A stretch of 64,000 nt of DNA from JADHLJ01 sp038146985 (GTDB taxonomy: Bacteria > Pseudomonadota > Alphaproteobacteria > Thalassobaculales > Thalassobaculaceae), in NCBI GenBank assembly GCA_038146985.1, contig JAYQSQ010000009.1, positions 434,001-498,000 on the forward strand, in the 5' to 3' direction. The notes under the pieces were generated by a model. That model had not been told where the DNA came from, searched no databases, and saw only the letters and a list, made by a program, of their open reading frames with translations. The position numbers were made by a program, and so were the translations under genes. The number at the start of each line of letters is the position of its first letter. Positions within the stretch are counted from its first letter, which is position 1. Of the stretch, positions 1 to 8,877 are shown piece after piece.

Positions 1-76
1 GGCTTCGTAATTGCCGACACGGCGGGTGCCGGTGGCAGGTGCAGGCCGAGCGGGCGAGATTTTCGAGGACCGTCAT
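1..76 (-). CDS. 5' end of an unidentified gene, cut by the window start
   Basis: An ATG at 76 on the minus strand follows a strong G-rich ribosome binding site (AAGGGGGG, about 90-83) and opens a frame starting MTVLENLARSA. It lies 71 bases downstream of the broken phyH gene in the same direction, so it was probably the next gene of that operon. Only about 25 codons are visible, and the later residues (Cys, His and Pro rich) look out of frame, as if the single-base lesions of the neighbour continue here. The product cannot be recognised. Confidence 0.3.
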   Translation of the reverse strand, partial: MTVLENLARSACTCHRHPPCRQLRS

Positions 77-146
77 CGAGTGCCCCCCTTGCCAATGACC
101 GTTTCATCCATGGAGCGGCGCGGTAAGCCGCACCTCCCGGAGAAGA

Positions 147-1047
147 TTAAGCCGCGAAGGCGCTGATCGCGCCACCGGTCTTTTGGGTCTTGAAGATGGG
201 AGCCTGCGTCCGGGGCCGGCGGCAGCGGCAGGCTGACGGGCACCGCTTGCAGCGAGGTCTCGCCGAGAGTTCTCCGGTGATCACGCTGGCCTGCATGAGA
301 TCCCACAAGGCCTGCTGCGAGCCGGCCGCCTGCTCATGTAGGAGCCGCCACCCAGGAGAGGCCAGGCATCGGCGGCGCGGCATTCGTAAAACAGAATGAA
401 GCGGTTGCGGTCCGACACGTTGGGGCGGATCCGTGAAGGGTTCTGGCGTGGTGCACCGTCAGTGAACCCGCCCTGCCGGTCAGCGTGACGGCACGGTCAA
501 GGTGAAAGTCGGGGTCGCTGGGATTGATGGCCCGCAGACACCCCATCCGGATTGTGATGCAGAGAGAAGCGGTCCCTTGTGGGAGCCGGAATCACCTGCA
601 ACGGCCCGTTGGCCTCATCGACATCCTCCAGCATCAGACCGAAGGCGAGCATGTCGTCATTCGTATGCCGGGTAGAATGCCCAGTCCGGTGCCATTCGAC
701 CAGCGGCGCCGCTGCCCGGCGCCTTGGTGTTGAGTTTGCTGGTCTGGATCGCCGTGTTCGGCCCCAGCAGGGATGTCAGCACCTCCGTCATCGCCGACGC
801 CTTCAGCACGTCCCAGAAATACGGATTCTGCTTGTGGGGAAGCTTGCAGTCCGGGTCAGCCGAGGAGTATTAGGCCCAGTGCCCTCATCCAGATCGAAGA
901 CGTCGTTGCTCTCGCTGACGGACCGCGATTGCTCGATCAGGTCGTAGTGATCGCGCGCATCCGGTGGGCTGCTCCTGGTCGACCGCGTTCTCGACCATCA
1001 GATAGCCGTTTTCATTATAGAATTCCGCGCTGTTCCTGACTAAGCAT
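147..1047 (-). pseudogene. phytanoyl-CoA dioxygenase family (PhyH) pseudogene, many frameshifts
   Basis: Reading the minus strand and switching frames recovers an almost complete PhyH-type Fe(II)/2-oxoglutarate oxygenase. An N-terminal piece reads EFYNENGYLMVENAV. The middle holds NPYFWDVLKAS, TSKLNTKAPG and NDDMLAFGLMLEDVDEANG. The C-terminal half holds DFHLDRAVTLTGRAGSLTV and HHARTLHGSAP, with the distal iron-ligand histidine region, and the gene ends GGAISAFAA-stop at 147. At least seven single-base gains or losses break the frame, the first within about 10 codons of the ATG at 1047. No frame carries more than about 70 residues of the protein, so it cannot be expressed as written. Protein-level similarity is well kept between breaks, so the damage is recent or artefactual. 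The divergent LacI regulator and the two operators between them suggest a regulated catabolic gene. Confidence 0.85.
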
Positions 1048-1086
1048 GGTCTCGCCCAACCCCTATTTTCGGCTGTGCCACCAATT

Positions 1087-1139
1087 GATGTTACCGGTAT
1101 CATTGTCTGAGTGGCCACGTCAATGGTATCGGTATCATT
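1087..1139. promoter_or_regulatory. two tandem LacI/GntR-type operators
   Basis: Two near-identical 17-18 bp sites, ATGTTACCGGTATCATT (about 1088-1104) and ATGGTATCGGTATCATT (about 1123-1139), lie 35 bp apart centre to centre. They sit in the gap between the divergent phyH remnant (start 1047) and the lacI remnant (start 1169). Each is an imperfect palindrome around a central CG, as LacI-family operators are, and closely resembles the gluconate-repressor (GntR/IdnR) operator type. Two sites about 3.5 helical turns apart would allow cooperative binding. Assignment to the adjacent LacI protein is inference from position. Confidence 0.65.
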
Positions 1140-1168
1140 ATTCGAAAAAAGCGATCAGGCCGTGCCCT

Positions 1169-2211
1169 ATGGATAAAGACGAGAATGCGTCCCGACGGCC
1201 CGGAAAACGTCGATGGGTCACCATGGCCGAGGTCGCCGGAAAAGCCGGCGTTTCGAAGATCACCGTGTCGCGTGTCTTGAAGTCGCCGAAAAGTGAGGGC
1301 GGATACCCGGGAACGGGTTTGCAAGCGGTTCGCGAGCTCGGCTACATGCCCGACGAAAACGCCGGCGCGTTCTCGTCCCGGCGCAGCCACGCATGATCGG
1401 CGCATTAATCTCGACACTCGGCGGCTCGACATTCGAATCCACCGTGCGGGGGTTGTCGGAAACGCTCCGCGAGGCAGGGTACCAGCTGCTCTTGGCCACG
1501 ACGGATTACTCGCCGGAAAAAGAAGCGGAGATTCTGGGCCAACTGCTCACCCGCCGGCCGGACGGTATCGTTCTGACCAGTACCCTGCACACGGCGACGG
1601 CGCGCAGGCTGCTGAGCCGAGCGGAGGTGCCGGTGGTCGAACTTTGGGAATTGCCGGATCATCAGCTTCACAGCGCCGTTGGGTTTTCGAATTTCACCGC
1701 CGGCCGTGACATGACGGAACATCTGATCGCACGGGGATATCAGCGGATCGGTTTCATCGGCCCGCGTCCCGAAAGGGATGAGCGTTCCTCGTTCCGCGCC
1801 GAAGGCTATAAGACGGCGATCCGCGCGATCGCGGGCTTCGAGCCGCGCATCGTCTCGGCGTCGGACAGTGCGACGGTCGAGGAAAGAGGCGCTGTCGGCC
1901 TCGTGACGCTGTTGGAACGCTGGCCGGACACGCAAGCGGTGTTTTGTTCCTCCGACCAGATCGCATTGGGGGCGCTGACGGAAGCCCAGCGCCGTGGGCT
2001 CCGCGTACCGGACCAGATTGCGATCGCGGGCTTTGGAGATTTCGAATTTTCCCGCGAACATGGGCTCGAACTGACGACGGTGCGGATTCCCGGGCATCAA
2101 ATCGGCGTGCGGGCGGCCCGGTTATTGATCGACTTCTGGGAAGCGCCGGACGGCCGTCATCCACAAACCGTGGATCTGGGGTACAAAGTGATTTCTCGGC
2201 GAACGGCGTGA
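1169..2211 (+). pseudogene. LacI-family transcriptional regulator, frameshifted
   Basis: The first frame (ATG 1169) gives a LacI N-terminus with the helix-turn-helix VTMAEVAGKAGVSKITVSRV, then runs out of frame and stops at about 1396. The periplasmic-binding-protein-like effector domain continues from about 1393 in another frame (MIGALISTLGGSTFE...) to 2211 and looks complete, with the usual FCSSDQIALGAL and IAIAGFGDFEFS segments. Comparison with the family consensus (KSPEKVRADTRERVLQAVREL) points to three single-base deletions between 1286 and 1322, which together restore the frame, and one more near 1393. The hinge region is therefore scrambled and the two domains are separated. If the sequence is right the repressor is dead; one or two corrected bases would revive it. 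Its likely targets are the operators at 1087-1139. Confidence 0.85.
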
Positions 2212-2263
2212 CCAACAGAGCGCCGAAGGGCATGTTCCGGCTCTGCCGGTTTGAGAGGGGTTG

Positions 2264-3943
2264 ATGGATCCGTATTTTCCGCTTGGCGCCTATGCGCGGT
2301 CGATTTCAACGCGTTCCGACGATGCTCGGATCTGGTTCAACCGCGGCCTCAACTGGTGCTACGCCTTCCATCACAGGGAAGCGATCCGCTGTTTCGAGAA
2401 AACCGTGGAGCTCGATCCGGATTGCGCCATGGGGTATTGGGGCATCGCCTACGCGACCGGTCCCTACTACAACATTCCCTGGGACAAGATGTCACCGAGT
2501 GGCCGGCCCCTCGCCGTCGCATCCACTTTCGAGAATGCGCGAAAGGCGGTGGCGCTCGCGGCGGATGGCGGTGCGACCGCCGTCGAACAAGCCCTGTGTC
2601 GGGCCTTGGCGCGGCGGTTTCAGGCAAACGTGGCCGACGACATGGAAACCCTGGCACGTTGGGATGACGATTACGCCGACGCGATGCGAGAGGTCTATCG
2701 CGATTTTTCGGACGATTACGATGTCTGCGCCTTGACTGCCGAAGCCTTGATCGTGCGCACGCCCTGGCGGCTCTGGGACCTGCAGAACCGCACGCCCGCC
2801 GAGGGAACCGATACGCTGGAAGCGATCGCAATCGTCGAAGCCGCTCTTGCGCGTATCGAAAAGAACAAGGATGTCCGGCATCCGGGGTTGCTGCACTTCT
2901 ACATTCACATCATGGAAATGTCTCCGGAACCGGAGCGCGCGCTGGATGCCGCCGACAAGCTGCGCCCGCTGGTTCCCGGCTCCGGGCATCTGATCCACAT
3001 GCCCTCGCATATCTATGTTCTGTGCGGGCAGTACGAGAAGACGATTGCCTCAAACGTCGAAGCGGCGAGGGCGGATGAAAAATACCTCGAATACGACAGC
3101 GAGCTCGGCATCTATTACGTCTACCTGCTGCACAACATTCACTTTCAGGTCTATGGCGCGTTTTTCTCCGGACAATTCGAGCCCGCGATCCGCGCCGCGA
3201 GGCAGATGCAGGCGACGGTCCGACCTGAATACCTGCTTTCCGACCATGCCTTCCTGGTGAACTATCTGGAAGCTTTCTACGCCATGAAGGCGCATGTCCT
3301 GGTCCGGTTCGGGAAATGGCAGGATATTCTCGACGAGCCGTTGCCCGATGATCCGGCTCTGTTCTGCGTAACCCATGCGACCTGGCAATATGCCAAGGGG
3401 ATTGCCCACGCCGTTCTCGGCAATATCGAGGCGGCGGTGGAACAGCAGCGCCTGCTGCGCGAGGCGGTCGCCGCCCTGCCGGCGGACCGGATCGTCTTTC
3501 AGAACGACACCCGCGACATCCTGGCGGTGGCCGGGCCCATGCTGGCAGGGGAGCTGGAATATCGGCGCGGCAACTATGACGTTGCGTTCGCCAGTTTGCG
3601 CAAGGCGGTCGAGCTTTACGACACTCTCAACTACTCAGAGCCCTGGTCCTGGATGATGCCGCCTCGTCATGCCCTGGGCGCGCTGCTGCTCGAACAGGGC
3701 CATGTCGAGGAGGCCACCATCGTCTACCGCGCCGATCTGGGACTGGATTATACGTTGGTCCGTCCCTCACAGCATCCGGGGAACATCTGGAGCCTTGTCG
3801 GCTACGCGGAGTGCTGCGAGCGGAGCGGCGACAAGGCGGCGCTTGCGGCAATCCGTCCGGAACTGGAGAAGGCGCGGAAAATTGCCGATGCGTCCATTAC
3901 CGTTTCGTGCTTTTGCCGTACCGGTCACGAATGCTGCGGCTAG
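2264..3943 (+). CDS. tetratricopeptide-repeat protein
   Basis: A 559-residue soluble protein with no signal peptide. Helical-repeat segments such as DARIWFNRGLNWCYAFHHRE, EAIRCFEKTVELDPDCAMGY and later RGNYDVAFASLRKAVELYD match the TPR consensus (W/A/G/Y/F spacing), so it probably serves as a protein-binding scaffold or carries a family-specific activity not known to me. ATG 2264 follows GAGAGG at a good spacing. It starts 52 bases after the broken lacI. The C-terminus carries a cysteine/histidine cluster (CFCRTGHECC), which is odd for a TPR protein and could bind metal or reflect a slightly shifted end. No functional partner is evident; cysK begins about 150 bases downstream. Confidence 0.7.
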   Translation: MDPYFPLGAYARSISTRSDDARIWFNRGLNWCYAFHHREAIRCFEKTVELDPDCAMGYWGIAYATGPYYNIPWDKMSPSGRPLAVASTFENARKAVALAADGGATAVEQALCRALARRFQANVADDMETLARWDDDYADAMREVYRDFSDDYDVCALTAEALIVRTPWRLWDLQNRTPAEGTDTLEAIAIVEAALARIEKNKDVRHPGLLHFYIHIMEMSPEPERALDAADKLRPLVPGSGHLIHMPSHIYVLCGQYEKTIASNVEAARADEKYLEYDSELGIYYVYLLHNIHFQVYGAFFSGQFEPAIRAARQMQATVRPEYLLSDHAFLVNYLEAFYAMKAHVLVRFGKWQDILDEPLPDDPALFCVTHATWQYAKGIAHAVLGNIEAAVEQQRLLREAVAALPADRIVFQNDTRDILAVAGPMLAGELEYRRGNYDVAFASLRKAVELYDTLNYSEPWSWMMPPRHALGALLLEQGHVEEATIVYRADLGLDYTLVRPSQHPGNIWSLVGYAECCERSGDKAALAAIRPELEKARKIADASITVSCFCRTGHECCG

Positions 3944-4096
3944 TACGAGAGCCGTGGCAACCAGACTTGGGGACCACCGATCCGTCCCTTCATTGCTCAC
4001 GCTGCGCCATCTCAGCCTTTCCCAATTACCCATTGACCCTGTCCGCGCGGATTGGACATTGTGAGGGAATGTGAAACGAAACTGGAGGATTGGGCG

Positions 4097-5185
4097 ATGG
4101 CGGATGGTCATTCGAGACGGACGAGCGGGCGCGGACGGCTGTTTGACTCGGTGGTGGATACCATCGGCGACACGCCCTGCATCCGGGTCAATTCTCTCGC
4201 GCCCGAGGGTGTGACGATCTATGTGAAGGCGGAATTCTTCAACCCGGCGGCCTCGGTCAAGGATCGCCTCGCGATCAGCATCATCGAGGAGGCCGAACGG
4301 CGCGGTGACCTCAAACCCGGCCAGACCGTGGTCGAGGCGACCAGCGGCAATACCGGCATCGGGCTCGCCATGGTCTGCGCGGCCAAGGGGTATCCGCTTG
4401 TCGTCACCATGGCCGACAGCTTCTCGGTCGAGCGGCGCAAGCTGATGCGGTTTCTCGGCGCCAAGGTGGTGCTCACCCCGCGTGCCCAAAAAGGTTTCGG
4501 CATGTACAACAAGGCGGTCGAGCTGGCCAAGGCCAACGGCTGGTTCCTCGCCCATCAGTTCGAGACCGCGGACAACGCGCTTGTCCACGAGAACACCACG
4601 GCACGCGAGATCCTGGCGGATTTCGACGGCGAGAAGCTCGACTATTTCGTCTCCGGATACGGCACCGGCGGCACGGTGACCGGCGTCGCGCGGGTGCTGC
4701 GCCGAGAGCGCCCGGAGGTCCGGATCATCCTGACCGAGCCGGCCAATGCCCAGCTTGTCGGCAGCGGCCATGGCCAGGAGCGCACGGCGGACGGCTCGCC
4801 TGCTGTCAGCCATCCCGAATTCGAGCCGCATCCGATCCAGGGCTGGACACCGGACTTCATTCCCCTGGTGCTGCAAGAAGCGATCGACAAGAAGTATTAC
4901 GACGAACTCATCCCGATCGCCGGGCCGGTCGGCATGGAATGGTCGCGAAAGCTCGCCCAGAAGGAGGGGATCTTCACCGGGGTCTCCGGCGGATCGACCT
5001 TCGGTACCGCGATGGCGATCGCCGAAAAGGCGGAGCCGGGCTCGGTCATTCTCTGCGTGCTTCCCGACACCGGAGAGCGGTATCTGTCCTCGCCGCTGTT
5101 CGAGGGGATCGCCGAGGAGATGACGGACGAGGAAATCGCCCTGTCGCTCTCGACGCCCGGCTATCATATGCCCGCGAGCGCCTGA
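4097..5185 (+). CDS. cysK: cysteine synthase (O-acetylserine sulfhydrylase)
   Basis: A fold-type II PLP enzyme of 362 residues that makes cysteine from O-acetylserine and sulfide. The PLP lysine lies in NPAASVKDR (Lys55), the substrate loop is TSGNTG (residues 82-87), and the phosphate-binding loop is GTGGTVTG. ATG 4097 is preferred because TGGAGG lies 8 bases upstream; a TTG at 4052 in frame lacks support. It is a little longer than the roughly 310-residue CysK core, with a C-terminal tail containing LPDTGERYLSSPLFEGI, typical of CysK/CysM. A broader cysteine or cystathionine synthase role cannot be excluded. tadA follows after 18 bases and is probably co-transcribed. Confidence 0.88.
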   Translation: MADGHSRRTSGRGRLFDSVVDTIGDTPCIRVNSLAPEGVTIYVKAEFFNPAASVKDRLAISIIEEAERRGDLKPGQTVVEATSGNTGIGLAMVCAAKGYPLVVTMADSFSVERRKLMRFLGAKVVLTPRAQKGFGMYNKAVELAKANGWFLAHQFETADNALVHENTTAREILADFDGEKLDYFVSGYGTGGTVTGVARVLRRERPEVRIILTEPANAQLVGSGHGQERTADGSPAVSHPEFEPHPIQGWTPDFIPLVLQEAIDKKYYDELIPIAGPVGMEWSRKLAQKEGIFTGVSGGSTFGTAMAIAEKAEPGSVILCVLPDTGERYLSSPLFEGIAEEMTDEEIALSLSTPGYHMPASA

Positions 5186-5203
5186 GCGGTTTCGATCGCG
5201 GAC

Positions 5204-5674
5204 ATGACCGAACCGGCATCGTCGAAGCCGGGTTCCGCCATGCGGGCCGCGCTCGCCGAAGCGCGGGCCGCCGGTGCGCGCGGCGAGGTGCCGGTGGGCG
5301 CGGTGGTGACGGATGCCGCGAGTGGAACGGTTCTGGCGCGGGCCGGGAATCGGGTCGAGGAACTGCATGATCCAACCGCCCATGCCGAGATCCTGGCGAT
5401 CCGCGCGGCGGCGGCGGCCCTCGGATCGGCGCGGCTGACCGAATGCGACCTCACGGTCACGCTGGAGCCTTGCGCCATGTGTGCCCAGGCGATCGCGTTC
5501 GCGCGGCTACGGCGCGTCACCTTCGGGGCCTATGACCCGAAGGGCGGCGGGGTCGAGCATGGCGCGCGGGTCTTCGAGCAGCCGACCTGCAATCACCGCC
5601 CTGAGGTGATCGGCGGGGTCGAGGAGGTCGAGGCGTCCGCCCTCCTAAAGACCTTCTTCGCGGAACGGCGGTAG
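5204..5674 (+). CDS. tadA: tRNA-specific adenosine deaminase
   Basis: A 156-residue cytidine-deaminase-fold enzyme that converts the wobble adenosine 34 of tRNA-Arg(ACG) to inosine. The zinc-site signature is complete: HAE (His60, Glu62) and PCAMC (Cys90, Cys93). Flanking signatures GEVPVGAVV and TFGAYDPKGGG are typical of TadA rather than of guanine or cytosine deaminases. The length is normal. It sits 18 bases behind cysK in the same direction and is followed by a palindromic intergenic element. Confidence 0.9.
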   Translation: MTEPASSKPGSAMRAALAEARAAGARGEVPVGAVVTDAASGTVLARAGNRVEELHDPTAHAEILAIRAAAAALGSARLTECDLTVTLEPCAMCAQAIAFARLRRVTFGAYDPKGGGVEHGARVFEQPTCNHRPEVIGGVEEVEASALLKTFFAERR

Positions 5675-5697
5675 GGACTTTCAATCAACCGCTCCCC

Positions 5698-5834
5698 GTA
5701 TCCCTGGCGCAGGCCAGGGTCCATTCCTCCGCGGCTCGTTTTGAGGTTTGGATGATCGGCTATCGCCAACCGTCAAACGGTTTCTGCCTTCAAAGGTTCG
5801 CGGCATAGGCCCTGGCTTTCGCCAGGGGTTCGGG
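5698..5834. repeat. palindromic intergenic element, family B (CCCTGGCG type)
   Basis: Two inverted arms, CCCTGGCGCAGGCCAGGG (about 5702-5719) and CCCTGGCTTTCGCCAGGG (about 5810-5827), each themselves a hairpin, flank about 90 bases. The element lies between the convergent tadA and RACo genes. The same design recurs at 11240, 11346, 45382, 47004 and 55744, which marks it as a dispersed REP-like family. The 3' hairpin is followed by GGGTTTTTCGGG and could also end transcription. Confidence 0.65.
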
Positions 5835-5873
5835 TTTTTCGGGAGGGTGGCACGGCCGCCTGTTCCCGGGCGG

Positions 5874-7931
5874 CTATCCCCGCCGTCTGCGCCGCCGCCT
5901 GCGGCCATCTCCGGACTCGTCGCCGGAGGAAGACCCAAAATCCGGCAGCTCTACCGCCGCGCGCAACCGGCTGTAGGGCGCGGTCTTGTGCGGGAATGCC
6001 ATCGCGTCGACGAAATGCTCCTGAAAGCGCGGCTCGACCGCGGTTTCGATCTTGCGGACCTCCCGCACCACGCGTTCGATTTCGCGCCTGGCGTCGCCGT
6101 CCAGAAGCGCGATCCGCGCGCCGGTGCCGGCGGCGTTGCCGACAGACCAGACCTTGTCGAGCGGACAGTCCGGGACCATGCCGAGGACCATGGCGTATTT
6201 AGCATCAATGTGACTGCCGAAGGCACCGGCCAGGATCACCCGGTCGACGGCATCGATGCCGAGATGGTCCATAAGCAGCCGGAACCCGGCATAGAGCGCG
6301 CCCTTGGCAAGCTGAATGGCCCGGACATCGTTTTGGGTGATCGTCACCTCGTCGCTGAGGCGGTAGGAGAAAGTGCGGCCATCCTCGAAGATCCGGGGCG
6401 TGCGGTCCGCCATCCGTCCGTCGATGATCCCGTCGGCGGTGAGCAGACCGGCAAGAAACATTTCGGCCAGCACCTCGATGATTCCCGAGCCGCAGATCCC
6501 GGTTATGCCGGTCCGTTCGATGGCATCGGAGAAATTTTCATCATCGGACCAGAGATCGGAGCCGATGATCTGGAAACGGGGCTCAAGGGTTTTGGGGTCG
6601 ATCCGCACCCGCTCAATGGCGCCGGGCGCGGCGCGTTGCCCGGATGAGATCTGCGCGCCCTCGAAAGCCGGACCGGTGGGGCTGGAACAGGCGATCAGAC
6701 CCTCGCTGTTGCCCAGCACAATCTCGGCATTGGTGCCGACATCGATGATCAAGGTCATCTCGTCCTGGCGGTGCGGGCTTTCGGAAAGGATCACCGCCGC
6801 TGTGTCCGCGCCCACATGACCGGCAATGCAGGGCAGCCCATAGACCCGGGCGCCGGGATGCAGATAAAGCTCAAGCTCGCCCGCCGACAGGTTCACCGCC
6901 GTGTCGATGGTAAGCGCGAAGGGCGCGCCGCCAAGCTCGACCGGGTCGATGCCCAGCATCAGGTGGTGCATCACCGGGTTGCCGACGAAGACCAGATCAA
7001 CGATCTCGTCCGGCCCGGCGCCGATCTCGGCCGTGGTCTGGGTGGCGAGCCAGTTCACCGCGTCGCGCACGACCTTGGTCATGTCCGCGTCGCCGCCGGG
7101 ATTCATCATGATGTACGAGACCCGGCTCATCAGATCCTCGCCGAAGCGGATCTGCGGGTTCATGGTGCCGGCGGAGGAGAGCACCTTGCCGGTCGCCAGA
7201 TCGCAGAGATGCGCCGACATGGTGGTCGAGCCGATATCCACCGCGAGGCCGTAGATCCTGTCGCGAAACCCCGGCCAGACGCCGATCACCCGGTCGCCCT
7301 CGCGCAGCGCGACGGTCACCTTCCAGTTCCCGTCACGCAGGGCCTTCTGCAGCATCTGAAGCACCGGAAGATCCGAGGCGACATCGTCGGCGATGCCCCA
7401 GTCCGGCCATTGCTCGCGGAGACTCTGGCAGAGTCGCCGGAAATCGCCGGAGGGATCGTGCATGTCCGGTTCGCGCACCTCCACATAGTGCAGGCGGGTT
7501 ACCGGCCGCACCTCGATGTCCCGCGCTTCGGCCCGCTTGCGGATGATCTGGCGGTGGACCTGACTTTCCGGCGGCACGTCGATGACCGCGTCGCCCAGCA
7601 GCCGGGCGCTGCATCCGAGGCGCCGGCCGGCCTTCAGGCTGCGCTTCTCGGCATATCGGAGTTCGGCCCTGCCGGCTTCGGACAGGTTCTCGGCGCGCGA
7701 TGTGATCTGGAACTTGGAGAAGTCGCCTGCCTTGAAATCGATCTGACAGCGCCCGCAGATCGCGCGGCCGCCGCAAACCGAGTCCAGATCCACACCGAGT
7801 TTGCGGGCGGCTTCCAGCACCGTGGTACCATGGCGAACCTTGCTGCGCCGACCGGTCGGCGTGAAGACGACGAAAACCTCTCCCGCCGCATCGGAGGTAT
7901 CGGCGGACGTGGTTCCCGCCGCGCCGTCCAC
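5874..7931 (-). CDS. RACo-type corrinoid activation protein (2Fe-2S ferredoxin plus ASKHA ATPase)
   Basis: A 685-residue protein that by family uses ATP to drive reduction of inactive Co(II) corrinoid proteins to Co(I). Residues about 18-110 are a plant-type [2Fe-2S] ferredoxin (CGGRAICGRC with Cys53, Cys59 and Cys62, then RLGCSARL). The rest is an ASKHA fold with GLAVDIGSTTMSAHL, TLIIDVGTNAEIVLG, TGICGSGIIEV and VILAGAFGSHID. The GTG start at 7931 abuts the upstream methyltransferase stop (7935), so the two are translationally coupled. The C-terminus ends in an unbroken arginine run (eight Arg in the last ten residues), which I do not know from the family. No corrinoid protein or MttB-type methyltransferase is in the window, so the substrate is unknown. 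Confidence 0.85.
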   Translation of the reverse strand: MDGAAGTTSADTSDAAGEVFVVFTPTGRRSKVRHGTTVLEAARKLGVDLDSVCGGRAICGRCQIDFKAGDFSKFQITSRAENLSEAGRAELRYAEKRSLKAGRRLGCSARLLGDAVIDVPPESQVHRQIIRKRAEARDIEVRPVTRLHYVEVREPDMHDPSGDFRRLCQSLREQWPDWGIADDVASDLPVLQMLQKALRDGNWKVTVALREGDRVIGVWPGFRDRIYGLAVDIGSTTMSAHLCDLATGKVLSSAGTMNPQIRFGEDLMSRVSYIMMNPGGDADMTKVVRDAVNWLATQTTAEIGAGPDEIVDLVFVGNPVMHHLMLGIDPVELGGAPFALTIDTAVNLSAGELELYLHPGARVYGLPCIAGHVGADTAAVILSESPHRQDEMTLIIDVGTNAEIVLGNSEGLIACSSPTGPAFEGAQISSGQRAAPGAIERVRIDPKTLEPRFQIIGSDLWSDDENFSDAIERTGITGICGSGIIEVLAEMFLAGLLTADGIIDGRMADRTPRIFEDGRTFSYRLSDEVTITQNDVRAIQLAKGALYAGFRLLMDHLGIDAVDRVILAGAFGSHIDAKYAMVLGMVPDCPLDKVWSVGNAAGTGARIALLDGDARREIERVVREVRKIETAVEPRFQEHFVDAMAFPHKTAPYSRLRAAVELPDFGSSSGDESGDGRRRRRRRRG

Positions 7932-7934
7932 GGA

Positions 7935-8840
7935 TCAGGCCCGCCGCCGGCGCCGTTCGCGGCCACCGCGCGCGCCAAGCACCTCGCCCTCCGGCGCCGG
8001 CTCGCGGAATTTGCGGATCCAGCGCCGGCATTCCGGGTCATGGCCCATCATCACATTGGCGCCGAAGACCGCGGTCATCTCCTCATTGTGCAGCGGGTTC
8101 ATGATCGCCGAGGTCATGCCGGCACCGATCGCCATCGACAGGAAGGCGGCATTCAGGCCATGCCGGTTCGGCAGTCCGAAAGAAATGTTCGAGGCGCCGC
8201 AAGTGGTATTCACGCCAAGCTCCTCACGCAGCCGCCGGATCAGGCGGAAGGCACTGGCGCCGGCAAGATTGATCGCGCCCACCGGCATGATCAGAGGATC
8301 GACCACCACGTCCGCCGGCGCAATGCCGAAATCCTGGGCCCGCTCGACGATCTTTCTGGCGACCTCGAAGCGCACGTCCGGGTCCTCGGAAATCCCGGTC
8401 TCGTCATTGGAGATCGCCACCACGGCGGCGCCGTATTTCTTAATGAGGGGTAGTACCGCCTCAAGCCGTTCCTCCTCTCCGGTGACGGAATTCACCAGCG
8501 GCTTGCCCTGATAGACGGCGAGCCCGGCCTCCAAGGCCTCCACGATCGAGCTGTCGATAGAGAGCGGCACGTCGGTGATCGACTGCACCAACTGAATCGA
8601 CTCGGCCAGGATGCGTGGTTCGTCGGCCAGCGGGATGCCGGCATTGACGTCCAGCATGGTGGCGCCGGCCTCGACCTGGGCCCGGGCATCCGCCTCGACC
8701 CGGCTGTAGTCGCCCTCTGCCATTTCGGCGGCGAGGAGCTTGCGGCCGGTTGGGTTGATCCGCTCGCCGATCACACAGAAAGGCTGGTCGAAACCGATGA
8801 TGATTTCCTTCGTCGCGGAACTGACAACGGTGTGCGTCAT
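7935..8840 (-). CDS. methyltetrahydrofolate:corrinoid methyltransferase-like (pterin-binding domain)
   Basis: A 301-residue TIM-barrel protein of the pterin-binding (dihydropteroate-synthase-like) family. Signatures are FCVIGERINPTGRKLLAAE, ATMLDVNAG and LVNSVTGEEERL, as in the MeTr/MtgA enzymes that pass a methyl group from a corrinoid protein to tetrahydrofolate. The start ATG 8840 (MTHTVV) is chosen because upstream in-frame sequence overlaps the MetF-like gene. It lies between the MetF-like and RACo genes in one operon, the usual support trio for demethylating glycine betaine or related methylamines or aryl methyl ethers. Like RACo it ends in an Arg-rich tail (RGGRERRRRRA). Confidence 0.82.
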   Translation of the reverse strand: MTHTVVSSATKEIIIGFDQPFCVIGERINPTGRKLLAAEMAEGDYSRVEADARAQVEAGATMLDVNAGIPLADEPRILAESIQLVQSITDVPLSIDSSIVEALEAGLAVYQGKPLVNSVTGEEERLEAVLPLIKKYGAAVVAISNDETGISEDPDVRFEVARKIVERAQDFGIAPADVVVDPLIMPVGAINLAGASAFRLIRRLREELGVNTTCGASNISFGLPNRHGLNAAFLSMAIGAGMTSAIMNPLHNEEMTAVFGANVMMGHDPECRRWIRKFREPAPEGEVLGARGGRERRRRRA

Positions 8841-8877
8841 GGACGTCGCCTCAGAAATGGGGTGAAGGGATGCGGGT

